This document shows, piece after piece, positions 44,257 to 55,990 of a DNA stretch of 64,000 bases. Within the stretch, counting starts at the first letter, position 1. Every line of letters starts with the position of its first letter. A program made the position numbers and the translations under genes. Origin of the DNA: Chinchilla lanigera (lineage: Eukaryota; Chordata; Mammalia; Rodentia; Chinchillidae). The notes beneath the pieces were generated by a model. That model searched no databases. It was given only the letters and a program-made list of their open reading frames with translations, and had not been told where the DNA came from. The DNA is taken from positions 4,779,546 to 4,843,545 of the forward strand of contig NW_004955517.1 of assembly GCF_000276665.1 (NCBI RefSeq). The letters run 5' to 3'.

Positions 44257-44881
44257 GTACAATAATAGAATCCCCATATATTAAGTAGGCGCATAGCTGT
44301 GCAGGACAAAGAGCACATTTCTTTTTTTCTTTACATTTGGGTTCAGCCAGGTATCTAATTTCTGGTTCACCAGCTGTACAGTGAAAGGTTAACTCAGAGG
44401 TCTTGGAAAGATTGGCCTTGACCAACTCCAGGGAAATAACCTTTGAGCTGCTGAAATACCCTGCAGGGCAAGGGTGTCCTTTGTTTACCTGAGGCTTTGG
44501 GCCTTGCCCCATAGTTTATACTGACAAGGTGATTTATGGCAAATGCCTGCTTCTGTTTGCCTGAGGCCCTGGAGCATGCTGCTGCAGTTTGACCTCTGGA
44601 AGGACTGGAGACTGGTAGTTACACTTCATTTCTGTGTGACCAGACTCCAAACGAAACAAAACAAAACAAAAACAGATGACACCAAGGCTTGGGTGAGCTC
44701 TCAGGTTACTACGTAATGTGTGTCATCATACATAGTTTTTCGAAGAATTAAGAACTGTCTGAGTGATTGCACTGGTAGAGGGCAACTGCAAGCTTGCGCC
44801 TGCTTTCTCTTAGATTTTTTTCTAGGTATCTTTTCCCTTTGTTGATTTTAATCTTTATGCATTGTAACAAACCATTTCCAT
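44257..44881. other. unassigned DNA
   Basis: No recognised element apart from a short AAAAC tandem near 44654-44670. Confidence 0.4.
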
Positions 44882-44970
44882 GGGGCTGGGGATTTAGCTC
44901 AGTGGCATGGCGCCTGCCCAGCAAGCGCAAGGTCATGAGTTCAATTCCTGGTACCGGAAAAAAAAAAAAG
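44882..44970 (+). mobile_element. ID SINE
   Basis: A well-preserved sense ID: GGGGATTTAGCTCAGTGGC, CCCAGCAAGCGCAAGGTCAT, GAGTTCAATTCCTGGTACCGG and an A tail. An exact ten-base target duplication, CATTTCCATG, is at 44873-44882 and 44976-44985. Its A box is intact. Confidence 0.96.
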
Positions 44971-45329
44971 AGAATCATTTCCATGAGCATGCAACTTTTC
45001 TGGGTTTTCTGTTGTTCTTGTGAATCATCAAATGTAAGCATCATTGCTGGGTCTTCTGACACTTGGATGTAAGCAGAAACTTTCTGAGCAATTTTCTGGA
45101 CATGTTCATGAAGCAGACGCACCATACTGTAATGGCCCCATCTAAATTCAGTGCAGCTGTGACAGGCACCTCTGTGTGTTCCCAGGGTCCTTGAATTCTG
45201 CTGAGCCATTTTCTTGATTAGGTTTCCCCCTGAAGCTGAAGGCCTCCCACCCTATGCCTAGACTTGATCTGAGAATTAATGCCTCCAGGGCACTGCTCAC
45301 AAATGGGGGCAGGTGATGGTAAATTCTTT

Positions 45330-45431
45330 TTATTCGTTTTGGTTTTTGTTTTTCTTCCTGTACCAGGAGTTGAACTCATGACCTTGAGCTTGCCAGGCAG
45401 GCACTGTGCCACTGAGCTAAATCCCCAGCCC
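45330..45431 (-). mobile_element. ID SINE
   Basis: A well-preserved minus-strand ID: T-rich tail, CCTGTACCAGGAGTTGAACT, CATGACCTTGAGCTTGCCAG, GAGCTAAATCCCCAGCC. An exact 18-base target duplication, GGTGATGGTAAATTCTTT (45312-45329 and 45432-45449), marks a fairly recent insertion. Confidence 0.97.
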
Positions 45432-45449
45432 GGTGATGGTAAATTCTTT

Positions 45450-48400
45450 CAACCTTTTGCCAGTTAGATGGAAGTGGTGAGGTGTGTTCTGCACAATTCC
45501 CAGGGTGGTGCCTGGGCCATCAATAATACCATGTTTTATTGGGTGTTCCTTTTTTTCTTTCAGTTCTTACTCCTGTTTCCTATCACCTTCCCAGTTCCCT
45601 CCCTCAAACCTTTGCCTTTGATGCTGGTCTCAGGCTCTTCTTTTAGGGCTGCCTAAACTAGGAAAACCCTTAAGGATACAGGTTGTAGAGTTTCTTCTTT
45701 GTTTTGAACTGGCGTGCAGACATTACGGGTTGTTGGTTGCTTTTGACTATATTAAGAAAAGCCTTTCTCTAGGAGGGAAGAGTGGTAACTTGGAAGGCAT
45801 CTGGGTCTGTATTGACTTTGTAGACTGCTAACTTCCAAACTTATTAATTAAGAGATTAAAAACTCCTCTGTTTAACCACTATTCATTTGTGGAGAAGGGG
45901 ATGTAAAAGTGCGGCTCATGTGCAACTCAACTAATTCCCACGCCATAGGTAAAAGGTACATAGAGACTTCGGTTTATCGTGAAGTGGAAATTAAATTGTC
46001 CTGGACCTTTGTCATCACAGTGATTGAGGTTTGATTGTCTGAGGGGGTAAACATGTTTTTTTGCAGGAAGGGCAATAGACGGGGTGTCAAGCAATTTAAC
46101 CTGGGTGTTTACCCCTAAGGCTTATGCGTATTATGTGTTCTTGGATTGGACTTCTTGATCTCAGGGTCTGTCTTGATTTTTATGTGCCATGATTCTATGA
46201 CTTTAAAGTTTTTAAAAGTTCACTTTCAGAAATAAAATAGTCATTATGAAATGTAAATGCAGAGACACCATCTCTAACTTTGCATTTTAAAATTTCTTTA
46301 CTGATAAAATGATGGGCACTTCTTATTTAACCTGTGTGTGTGTGTTAAAATTACGCAAGAGGCAGCGGCCCTTTGAGGCACTGTTAAAGTTCATCACAGC
46401 ACTTTCTGTGAAGACTCAAGCTTTCCTTGAATGTCGGAGAATGTTTATTAGACTGTCTTCACCTGACAGTGATTCTTTAGGCTGATAGGAACCTTCATGC
46501 GTTCTTTTCCTTTGCCTGCGTGGTACCCAATCAGTCTATATAATGAGACAGGCCACAGGATAGGGAATTGTGCCCCGGGACAGTCTTTGCTTTGTCATTT
46601 GGCTCTGCATGCAGAAGCCATAATTTATGTGATCGGGGAATGATGTAAGTTGGCAGTGTAATGAGCCCTGGATTGTTGGGTAGCCCACATATACATTGTG
46701 ACCTTTGCTCCACGGAAAGTGTCACACTTGGGCACATGCATATCAGTTGTGGATAAAGACTTCCCTTTGGGGAGTCACAGGGTCATGAATTTTATCTCTA
46801 GGCAGCATATATGCAGTTGCCTGGCAACTGTGAGAGCAGTTTAGTCCTTGTTGTTTGATCCTGTGAAGGATTTCATCCATCTTAAAAAGCTAACAGCATA
46901 ATTTAAATTTTTGAAGCAGAGTGTGGGTGTTCTCAGGTGGCAGAGCCTTATCTCACATCTAGTTACAGACTCTAACTGTGTAAGCCTGATGTTGCTAAAG
47001 TTTTCCTGCATCAGATTTGCTGCAAACAAAAGGCAGAACTCTACAGTGAGGTTAAAAGAGAAATCCTTTTTTGGAATATATTCGTACCAAGGATTAGAAA
47101 ATTCATGTAATGGCGTTCTAAAGCAAGGACCTTGACTGTTTTTGTACAAGAAGCATTGAGATCAGTGATCTCAGGGTTCAGGTAGCTGCTCAGCGAGAAG
47201 CCAAGCTCTTCCCGTGCCTCTTTCCCACTGCTGCTGGTGTGCTGCCCTTCATCTCAGGCTGGCCTCATGCTCACAAAATGGCTACCAGAGCTCTTAGTAT
47301 CGTGGTGTCCAGATAAAGAAGAGGGAAGGGGACAAAAACAGTCTTTTTTGGTGAGCCTCTCTTTCCGGAAAGCAAATCTTTTAAAAAAGTTTCTTAGGTG
47401 TCTTTTCATTTCTCTTTAGTTAGAGCTGGAACAGTAGCTCATGACAAAGGACAATTCACATGCTCTCACTGGCCGTTGCCAGTCAAATTTTAGCGTCTCA
47501 AAAAGGGGCGGACCTATCTGCCCTGAGCACGTTACCATCTTCCAACCACATGAGAAAGGTCAAGTTCTGTACCTTGTTAGTACCAAGGATGGAGGACCGA
47601 TGGCAGTCAGAAGGGCATCTCGTGCTGTTTCATCTTCTCCCACATTTGTGCTTAGGCAGGGAGGTCAGAGTTTTAACACATGGAAATCAGAATTTAGAAA
47701 TAGGAATATTTTGCACTCAAATTTTATTTTCCACTTCTACTGAAAAAAATTCAGTGGTCTCACATTTTATTTAGTTGCACTGTGTTTCAGCTCAATTCTC
47801 TGGGTACCACTGTTGACGCACTGGGTCCCCTTCCTCGTGCGTGCTACTGTCTGGCCCCAGCAGACATTTGTGTTTGTGAATCTTGGTCTCTGGAGCCTTT
47901 TAAAGCTACCTTCAGACATTCTGAAACAAGAGGCTTATAACTAGGGTACCAGCAGCCACGTTCTCCTTCAACCTTCTCATGTTTGGATTCCTTTTGCACT
48001 TCTGGCATTTGTTTATTTTATACCTCTGGGACGGAGTATAGGATAGTGGTGAACATGGCTTTTAACATAATGCAGAAGTGGTTAGAGCCCTTCCAGTGCC
48101 ACTTTCTAATGTGGGAATTACTTCCTGTGGCTGATTTGAGAGTTAGCGGGATGCCTGGCTCACTTAATACTACTCTTGGTGCACGTGGAGGTGAAGAAGA
48201 AGATGCGCTCTCTCCGAGTCTGTGTTAATAACATGCGTTTGTCCTTCACGATACCATTTGGGAGCATAAGACACAGGGTTTTCAGTGAGTGTAGCTGATG
48301 GATGGCAACTCCACACATTCTGAGAAACTAGAGGAGGGCTTTGACTGACTGTGCTTGAGGGGCAGTAACCACCTGGAATAATTTTTTCTCCTCCTTTCAA

Positions 48401-48803
48401 GATAGAATCAGATCCAGCTGATTCATGCCTCCAGGTGACTTATACACTGGTGAGGAATTCGCTTCTACATTCAAGATTTGCTCATTTCTGTTCAGACTGG
48501 GGCACATTCTGCATTTATGCTGTCAAAAATGAAGTGCATATTTTAGGCTTGGACATCTTAGTGACCTTGGAAAATCATAATTTTCCCACCAAAAAGTGTT
48601 TTTTTATTTTAAAGAGAAAAAAATCCCAAAATTTCAAAATAAGATAATAGGAGGGCAACACTAGTTACTACATTTTTGTTGTTACCTTTAAATTAGTTAC
48701 TCACAGTATAAGATATTGGCATTTAATTGTCCAAACAAACATATTAGCACAAACCTTTTTTTCAGTGAACTAAGAGAAATTAGTAGTATAACTGTCTGAA
48801 CAA
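45450..48803. other. repeat-poor unique block, 3.4 kb
   Basis: No interspersed repeat was recognised. There is a GT run at about 46335-46345. Open frames up to 104 codons (47441-47774) overlap in two phases and resemble nothing known. It may hold regulatory sequence, but no specific element can be supported. Confidence 0.4.
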
Positions 48804-48834
48804 AATATATATATAGATATAGATATAGATATAT
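48804..48834. repeat. (TATAGA)n / AT microsatellite
   Basis: AT dinucleotides pass into about three ATATAG units beside the poly(T) of the L1 that follows, so it probably grew from that L1's A-rich tail. Confidence 0.85.
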
Positions 48835-48839
48835 TTGGG

Positions 48840-50265
48840 TTTTTTTTTGCTTTTCCCTTCCATCTTTTTTCCATTCTCTCATCATAGTTTCTCTTTCCTT
48901 TTGAAGTTTCTTCCCATTTTATAATATCTGATGTACATTTTGGATCTTATTTACTTGTTCAGTTTCTCATACTAGTGAGACAATACAATGTTTACACATG
49001 TGGGTATAATTGGGTCTGATTTATTTCATTATGAGTATGGCCTTGAGTTGCATCCATTTACCGATAAAAGTCTCCAGTTTATCCTTCTTTATGGTTGAGT
49101 GGTACTCCATTAAATAATTTTTAAAAAACTACATCTTTTTGTCCATTCCTCAGTTGATGGGCATTTGGGTTGTTTCCAAGATTTAGCTGTTATAAATTGT
49201 GCTGCTATAAACATGGGTTCACATATATTTCTGTAGTATGATGTTTTTAATTGTTCTGGGAAGATACCCAGAAGGGGAATAGCTGGATCAAATGGGACAT
49301 CTAATCCTAGTTTTTTAAGGAATGTCCACACTGATATCCACAGTGGTTGCACCAGTCTACACTCCCACCAACAGCCCTACCAGCATCAGTTGATTTCTTG
49401 AGATTAGCCATTCTTTCTGCGGTGAGATAGCATCTCAGTGTTGTCTTAATTTGCATCTCTCAAATGACCAGTGATGTTGAACATTTTTTTCATATATTTA
49501 TTTGCTGTTTGTATTTCTTCATCTGAGTAGTGTGTATTCATCTCAGATGCCCATTTTTGGATTAGGTCTTCAAATTCAGGAGGTCTGACTTCTTTTGAGT
49601 TTTTTATATGTTCTCAGTAGTAATCCTCTGTCTGAGGAACAGCTGCCAAACACTTTTTGCCACATTGTGGGTTGTCTCTTACCTCTGTTGGTGGTTTCTC
49701 TTGCTATGCAAAAGTTTTTTAATAAGATTAGATCATAGTGGTTGATTCTTTGTGATAGTTCCTTGCGATCAAGGTTTTGATTATAAAGTCTTTGCCTACA
49801 CCTATATCTTCAAGATTTTTGCCTATTCTGTCCTCTAGCAGATTTAATGTTTCTATTTTAATATTTAGATCTTTGATCCATTTTGAATTAATTTTAATAC
49901 ATGGTGAAAGATATGGGTTCAATTTTAATCTTTGGCATGTACAGAGCTAATTGGTCCAGCATCATTTATTAAAGAGGTTATCTTTCTTTCAGTCAATGTG
50001 TTTGGCACCTTTGTCAAAAATAAGGTGGCTGAGTATGTCTGGAGTTGTTTCTGCATCTTCTAATGTGTTCCATTGATCCTTAGGTCTGTGTTTTTTTGCC
50101 AGTACCATGCTGTTTTTATCACAGTAGCTTTGTAATATAATTTCAAGTCAGGGATTGTGATGCCCCCTGCCTTGTCTTTGTTGCTCAGAATTACATTTGC
50201 TATTCTAGGTCTCTTCTGGTTCCAAATGAAGTTTAGGATTGTTTCTCTAATTCTGTGAGATATGT
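48840..50265 (-). mobile_element. L1, truncated, ORF2 C-terminal part and 3' UTR
   Basis: The youngest-looking L1 here. Poly(T) at 48840-48848 marks the 3' end. ORF2 then reads on the minus strand in broken segments: 50281-50060 (with [20 protein letters not shown] and [20 protein letters not shown]), 49922-49728 (SKWIKDLNIK) and 49352-49110 ([20 protein letters not shown]). These belong to the region after the reverse-transcriptase core. Frameshifts and 5' truncation make it inactive. No clear target duplication was found. Confidence 0.92.
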
Positions 50266-50719
50266 TGCTGAAACTCACCAAAAAGTCTTTTTATTCCATT
50301 TTTATTTTTTGGTCTATGTTCCATGACATCCATCCATCCATAACTCAATCTAGAGAGAACTAGAGGTCACCACATAAATAAGTCAAATTAGAAAACTTGT
50401 TGGGTGAGGCAAGATCCTGTTAGGTTGTGAACTGCTTTATTTCACTCTTAAAATTGGTCAAGTAGATTCTAGTAAATTAGGAATCCTAAAGGGAACCTGT
50501 GGGAACTCATTATAACCCCACTATAAATAATTACATTAAAAATCCTTTGCTTGAGATAGTTACTATGGGCAAAAATGTGTGGAATGTAGGTACATGTCTC
50601 TTTGTGAATATCAATCAATGCATTAAACTTTAGAATGGGTAGGTTAGAACTCTCAACTATAGATAGAAACTTTTTGACATAGAAATTATTTGAAATGCCA
50701 AGCAAAATACTCTCTAGAT
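50266..50719. other. unassigned DNA
   Basis: AT-rich, with no recognised element. Confidence 0.4.
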
Positions 50720-51300
50720 AAATTTGACTACGTTTATAATGAAATTCATTGCAGCACTGATGTTAGTAGTGAGATATTTAAAGTAAATTAAAACCCTACA
50801 ACAGAGAGTAATTAAATACAGTATTATGTATCTATACATTGATGCCATTCTGCAACCATTAAAAAAGTATCCCATATATCTGTGTAAACTGACACAAAAA
50901 GACATCAAGCATGTGGTAGAACAGTATATTTTATAGAAGTACAGTGGTACCTTGGTCCACAAACTTAATTTGTTCCATAATTTTGGAAGAGATGGCCACA
51001 TTTATATTTGTGAGGGAAGGATAGCTGCAGTTGAGTTTGTCATCCAGTGTAGAGTTTGCAAACAAAACCAAAATTTTGCCAAATGCTTTTGTTTATGAAC
51101 CAGATTATTCACAAACAAAAGTGTTTGTGAACCCAGGTATCACTGTATGTGTAGTAGTGTATGTCTGCATCCAATATATATATATATACCCATAATTGTT
51201 AACACTGGCTTCCTTGGGGAGTGAAATTGTAAGACTATGAAGGTAAGGGAATTGGACAGAAGGGAAGGAGAAAAATTCAATCCTTAATTTACATGCCTTT
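50720..51300 (+). mobile_element. old L1 3' region, interrupted
   Basis: Degenerate sense L1: CATTGCAGCACTGATGTTAG, ACCCTACAACAGAGAGTAATTAAATACAG, GATGCCATTCTGCAACCATTAAAAAAG, GTAGAACAGTATATTTTATAG; then after the transposon at 50942-51145, GTGTATGTCTGCATCC and ACACTGGCTTCCTTGGGGAG. The L1 order is preserved across the insertion. Confidence 0.65.
50942..51145. mobile_element. non-autonomous pogo/Tigger-like DNA transposon
   Basis: A 204-base element with clear ends: left CAGTGGTACCTTGGTCCACA, complement of right CAGTGATACCTGGGTTCACA. TA lies directly on both sides (50940-50941 and 51146-51147), as expected for the pogo/Tigger group. There is no coding capacity. The family is shared with 10814-11007. 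Confidence 0.88.
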
Positions 51301-51397
51301 ATTCACATCCTGTTATAACTCATACCTGTGAGTAGTATTTTACATTTGTGAACTTGTAATGGAAACATAGCTAGGGAGTTGTAATGACTCCTCTGAG

Positions 51398-52045
51398 TAA
51401 CAGTATTCTGTGTGCTTAAGAGAGGATGTTTGAGAGCCATGTTGCTGAGACTCAAATCCTGGCTGCCTTACTATCTAGCAAGTCCATGAACTTCTCTAGG
51501 CCTTGGTTATTTCGACTGTAAAAGAGGATAATGGTACCTCTTGTCTTATTTACTTTTCTTCTTGCTGAGACAAAATACCTAACACCCAGAGCTAAAGGAG
51601 GAGAGGTTTATTTTGCCTCACAGTTTGTAGAGGTTCCAGTTCGTAGTTGGCTGGCTCCAGGGCGAGTTGGTATAGCAGAGGGGCATCGCAGAAGAGATAC
51701 GATTCATGGCAGGGAGAAGGCAGGAAGGCAACAAAGTCTCAAAGAAACAACAAGCGACAAGGGTTAAGAAGCAATACTCTTTCTGTCTCTTGTATCTTAT
51801 CCAGGGTTCCCACCCTTAGAGCAGGTAGCGTTCACCCCCAGTGTGGGGCAGCCTTAATCCTAACATCTCACCCTGAATCAATTCCAGCATCACCTCCTTG
51901 ATCCCAGCAACACACACCTACATTCAGCCACCTCTGAAAAGCCCTACCTATGAATGCATGAGGCTTTGTGGGGATATTTAGGGACAAGCCATAACACCTC
52001 CCTTACAAGCAAAGATTGAACAAGTAACTATATGTGTACCATCTT
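51398..52045 (+). mobile_element. MIR SINE, split by an LTR
   Basis: Sense MIR: GCTGAGACTCAAATCCTGGC, AAGTCCATGAACTTCTCTAG, CCTTGGTTATTTCGACTGTAAAAGAGGATAATGG, TACCTC. It stops at the LTR (51542-51996) and resumes as CCTCCCTTACAAGCAAAGATTGAACAAGTAAC, the next part of the MIR. Confidence 0.75.
51542..51996 (-). mobile_element. solo LTR, MaLR-like, nested in MIR
   Basis: A 455-base non-coding element from TGTCTTATTTACTTTTCTTC to AAGCCATAACA. Five-base flanks are CCTCT (51537-51541) and CCTCC (51997-52001). It shares AGACAAAATACCTAACACCC, CACAGTTTGTAGAGGTTCCAG and the terminal CCATAACA with the LTR at 33620-34016. Confidence 0.82.
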
Positions 52046-53254
52046 GCAAAAACCTTAGCTTTTATTGTTAATGTTAGCGCAAGTTTACAGAAAATACAGA
52101 AATAACTGAAATGAATTAAAAGATTTCCTTAGGCATCTGTTGTATAGGAATTTATGCTATGTAGTGAAATTCCTTTTACATGCCTTAATATATATTTTTT
52201 TAAAAATTGAAGATATGAGAGGAGAGAAGTGATAAGGCTGGGAAACACAGAGGCCCTTAGCTGAAACCAAGGTACAAAGTCACTGGTCATGAACCAAACT
52301 TGTATCATAGAGGGAATATAAAACAAACTAGCTGAAACTTGTAGATCCTTGTAGAATCAAAAAAACTTGTAGAATCAAAAAAAGGAAAGAAAAGGGCAGG
52401 TAACAGATGTTCAATAGCTTGCTAAGTGTTTCATAAACTTCAATCATTTCACTCTTCTTCCCAGCTATTCTACCAATTCTTCACTTCTTATCTCCTGTCT
52501 TCTGACAACAAGGCCTGTATTTGATCCAGATTTTATCTCTTTATGGGACAGCTGATGTGACAATAATGTGTAGCTTGCTGAAGAGCTGGAACATCTTGCA
52601 GAATACTGAACAGTCACTTGGAAGAGATACTTAAAGATGAATACTATAAAAAGAAGACACTATGTATGGATTGGCACGGGTGGGGCGAAAACAAGCATTT
52701 GGAGGTGGATGCTGAGGATACCAGGAAAACTGGACCTTCAGTCCACACAGAACCTTAACGGAGGTAAGGAAGTGAGGTGCAGAATCCTCCTCCATTGTTG
52801 CTTTGATGAGAGCCAGCCAGGCTGCAAGAACAGTGACTGACTGACGCTGGCAGTAGTCCATCTGGAGCTTACTCTGTCCCCGTACATCTGTGACAATGGT
52901 GCGTCTTCAGAACAGGTTCGCATAATTCTGAAGGCCAACCATCAAGCAAGAAGCCTGAGTTCTAGTCATCAGTTACACATCTGGGCCACAGGGCAGTTTC
53001 AGAGCATCATCTTAGTGCTTCGTTTGCTTGCAGCTGGAGCGGGTACGATGCCCGTCGTATAGTTCCTAATAAGGAGTATACACACAGATGACCGGGGGAG
53101 GCTGCAGCAGCAAGTTACTGCCAGAAAACAGTTCCAGCTGAAACGAGCTAGGGCTAGAAGTTGCAGAACCTCAAAGAATAAACAACTGTGTGACCAGCAG
53201 GTTCCAGAGTGTCTCTTTGATGGACTCAGAAAGTTCACATGCCTAGAGAAATCA
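52046..53254. other. unassigned DNA
   Basis: About 1.2 kb with no recognised element. A small tandem, CTTGTAGAATCAAAAAAA, occurs twice at about 52349-52383. Confidence 0.4.
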
Positions 53255-53440
53255 TATTGTATGATGATTAGGAAGGTGAGTCCTGGACCCAGACTGCTGG
53301 ACCTGATCCTGACTGTATCATGTATGACCTGTATGTCCAGGGGTGACTCCTTCTACTTCTCTGCACCTTGTTTGTTAATCTGTAAAACAGGGCAGATAAT
53401 GGCACCACCCCTGTAAGGTGGTTGGATTATGCTCTGCCTG
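53255..53440 (+). mobile_element. MIR SINE
   Basis: Sense MIR: GTGAGTCCTGGACCCAGACTGC, GATCCTGACTGTATCATGTATGACCTG, TTCTACTTCTCTGCACCTTG, AATCTGTAAAACAGGGCAGATAATGGC, CCTGTAAGGTGGTTGGATTA. Confidence 0.78.
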
Positions 53441-53484
53441 TACATCCACATGTATGTGGAGTGAGAATAATGTAATTTTAAGGG

Positions 53485-53508
53485 TAATCTTGATATATAT
53501 CAAGATTA
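53485..53508. repeat. perfect 24-base palindrome
   Basis: Arms TAATCTTGATAT and exact complement, with no spacer. It is followed by AT/GT-rich low-complexity sequence (53509-53548), which lies outside the palindrome. Confidence 0.92.
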
Positions 53509-53684
53509 TATATGTGTGTATATATGTATATATGATATATATATATATGATAAACCATCAGAAAGCATCAAGGAGTATGTTGATATGGAGGAGTTGTTCC
53601 AAAGCTGTAAAGTTGAGTGAAATGATCTGTGGAGATTTGTACTTAAATAATCATAGACCTACAGCATCTTAAAAATTGTGTTCC

Positions 53685-53815
53685 CATTAATGGGGTACAC
53701 GCTACATGACAGGTAGCGTTCTAAATGCTCTGTGAGGCTTATGTCCTGGAATGCCTTTTCATGTAGTATAGTACAGTTACAAACAAAGGAGCTGAGTGAG
53801 TCACTCCCTTCCCTT
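53685..53815 (-). mobile_element. MIR SINE (weak)
   Basis: ACACGCTACATGACAGGTAGCGTTCTAAATGCTCTGTGAGG, then GTACAGTTACAAACAAAGGAGCTGAG, follow a degraded reverse-strand MIR. Confidence 0.45.
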
Positions 53816-55529
53816 CATTTCAGCTGTAAACACAACACCACCCAAAAGATTATCTATGTTTAAGTTTAGGAGGTTGTGATGCCCGAGGCAGTAGGTCCTT
53901 AAGACCAGTGAGGGAACTGAAGGTACCTGGACTCAGAGGTATCTGGCCCTTTAAATACTTTTGCCCTTCTGCCTTCCTGTGATCTTCAATAAATGTAGCT
54001 ACTTACTATATACTATGAGGTATATGCCTGGTAATTCTTTCGTACGCAAGAACCTGGACTATTTTAGACCCATTGAACTGTAACAGATATTCTACTTTAT
54101 TTTCTGTGATATTTTATAACTTGCTCAGGTCTGAGAGCTGATCACTGTTACAGATGATTCCTGAACTCCCAGCAGTTCAATTGTAGTTGCCCACTCCCAG
54201 GTATGGTACTTTAGTTATGTTTAGAGGGTTCTAGGGTCCAAAGAGCCTTCCCCACCAATTGCTTGATTGTTTCAGGTAGTTGTCTTCATTCTTGTCCATT
54301 TTTCCTGGCATAGTGCAGTGTTGTGAGGGAAACCTTTTCACGCAAGGGACATATGTTTAACTAGGTTTATTTTGTGTTTTGAGGATGCTTGACTTTTTGG
54401 CTCTATGTTTAATCTATCATCGGCGTGCAGAGAACCTTCCATTACAGTGTCTTCGCTTGCTCTCTTCCCCATGTACTTTTTCTCTAGAATGCTCCAATAG
54501 GGTGAATGTTCTAAAGAGGCTTAACCTATATGTTACATGAATTATGACTTTTGTGCTCCTAGATACACAGAGAAGAAAAGTTGCAGTCACTAGGAATAAC
54601 TGATTTGTGGTATTTTCTCCTGCTACAGATATTAATGCATCTCCTTATTTTTCCTGTACTTGCTGTGTGGTTCATTAGAAAACACCAAGAGCTATTACCT
54701 GGTGGTGTTCTGGAAAACAAAGACGGTTTCTACCACTACTTTACCTTGAGTAACATATGGATGCCGTATAAAGGAAAAAAAATTCAAGTGAACTGCCATT
54801 GTTATCTAACTTTTTTTATTATTGGGTTACCAAAGTATGAAAATATAAAACCTAGGTATAAGCTTCTAGTCGTATAATTCTAGAAAAATGGGAAATGAGA
54901 ACACATTTACAAATTAAATACATTCAAAATGACAAAACCAAATTCAAACAAGCAACATTAATTTCACATGCTGGATATGATGTTGTTTTATTTAAACAGA
55001 ATCATGTCTGGAAATAGCAATATGAGATATCTGTTATGGCAGAGATTCCATACAGCTTGTCATGCCTATATTCGCTGGAGCAGTATTATGACTCAATTTC
55101 CCCAACATGTTCAGTTGCTGCTACTGGGACAGTTATTTGTAGCCCATCCCTATTCTGAGGATTTGGGGCATGAACACATTATGTAAATATTAAATCTGCT
55201 TCTTTTATCTTTGGTTTCTTATCTTTGTGATAAGAAGATTATATTGCAATTATAAATCCAATACGAGCACACATCCAGATGCTGGTGCCCGTATTTTAGG
55301 TGCCATGTTGCTGCTGCAGAATATATCTAGAACACTTTTAATGGATATTATCTAAATAATAAAAGTAAAAGGCCTTCAGGAACATTCACCTGGAACAGGT
55401 CTGAAGACTCAGTGAAACAGAAATGGATATGTACTCCCTCTTCTGTGGAGAAGATTTCAGTTTCCCTTGTTAGGAGTACTTCTGCGATGGAGCATTTCAT
55501 GTCTCAGTCCCTCTCTTTATTCAGATCAT
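53816..55529. other. unassigned DNA
   Basis: About 1.7 kb with no recognised repeat. A 98-codon frame at 54581-54877 has a hydrophobic start (WYFLLLQILMHLLIFPVLAV) but no known relative, AT-biased codons and no supporting signals; I treat it as chance. Confidence 0.4.
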
Positions 55530-55765
55530 TCTTCCGAGGCCTCCTTTCATTTTTCTGTTGAGGGTACCCTTCCCAGCAGCTTGACTCCTTAGCCTGCCAT
55601 TTTCTTCAGGGCATCTAATCACCACCTGGCATCATTGCTTGCTTGCTTGCTTTTTTGTTTCCACTGTTAGAAGGTAAGCTCTATTGACGTTGGATTTAGA
55701 TTTACTTACCACTGAACTCCCAATGCCTAACATAGCAGCTGGCGGATAAAGATCTCTTGAACTAA
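55530..55765 (+). mobile_element. L2 LINE 3' end
   Basis: TTCCGAGGCCTCCTTTCATT, ACCACCTGGCATCATTGCTT, CCACTGTTAGAAGGTAAGCTC, ACCACTGAACTCCCAATGCCTAACATAGC and GATCTCTTGAACTAAGGAATAAATG follow the L2 terminal order. Confidence 0.7.
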
Positions 55766-55929
55766 GGAATAAATGTCTTTGTACTGCAGCATTCCTAATC
55801 CCAGTCTCCACCTAGATAAGATTCATTTTAAATCCTGTCCCCATTTAAGCCTATATCTCCTCTGTCCCTGCTTGCAACATCCAGAGTCATCATTGGGACC
55901 TTTGTTTACTCATGGATGCCTTCTGATAT

Positions 55930-55932
55930 TGA

Positions 55933-55967
<35 letters not shown>

Positions 55968-55990
55968 ATTTATTTTATTTTATTATTTTT
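55930..55990. repeat. (AT)n and T-rich low-complexity tract
   Basis: About 12 AT dinucleotides followed by an uninterrupted T run and TTTATTTTA words. It may be a degraded retroposon tail, but no body is attached. Confidence 0.85.

Noticed and set aside
44748..45209. 153-codon open frame on the minus strand
   Set aside because: Its middle is the reverse translation of the ID SINE at 44882-44970; the rest has no known similarity.
50060..50281. intact L1 reverse transcriptase gene
   Set aside because: Only the part of ORF2 after the catalytic core is present, broken by frameshifts and truncated at the 5' side.
54581..54877. 98-codon frame with a possible membrane segment
   Set aside because: No relative, no splice or promoter signals, and a length expected by chance in AT-rich DNA of this size.
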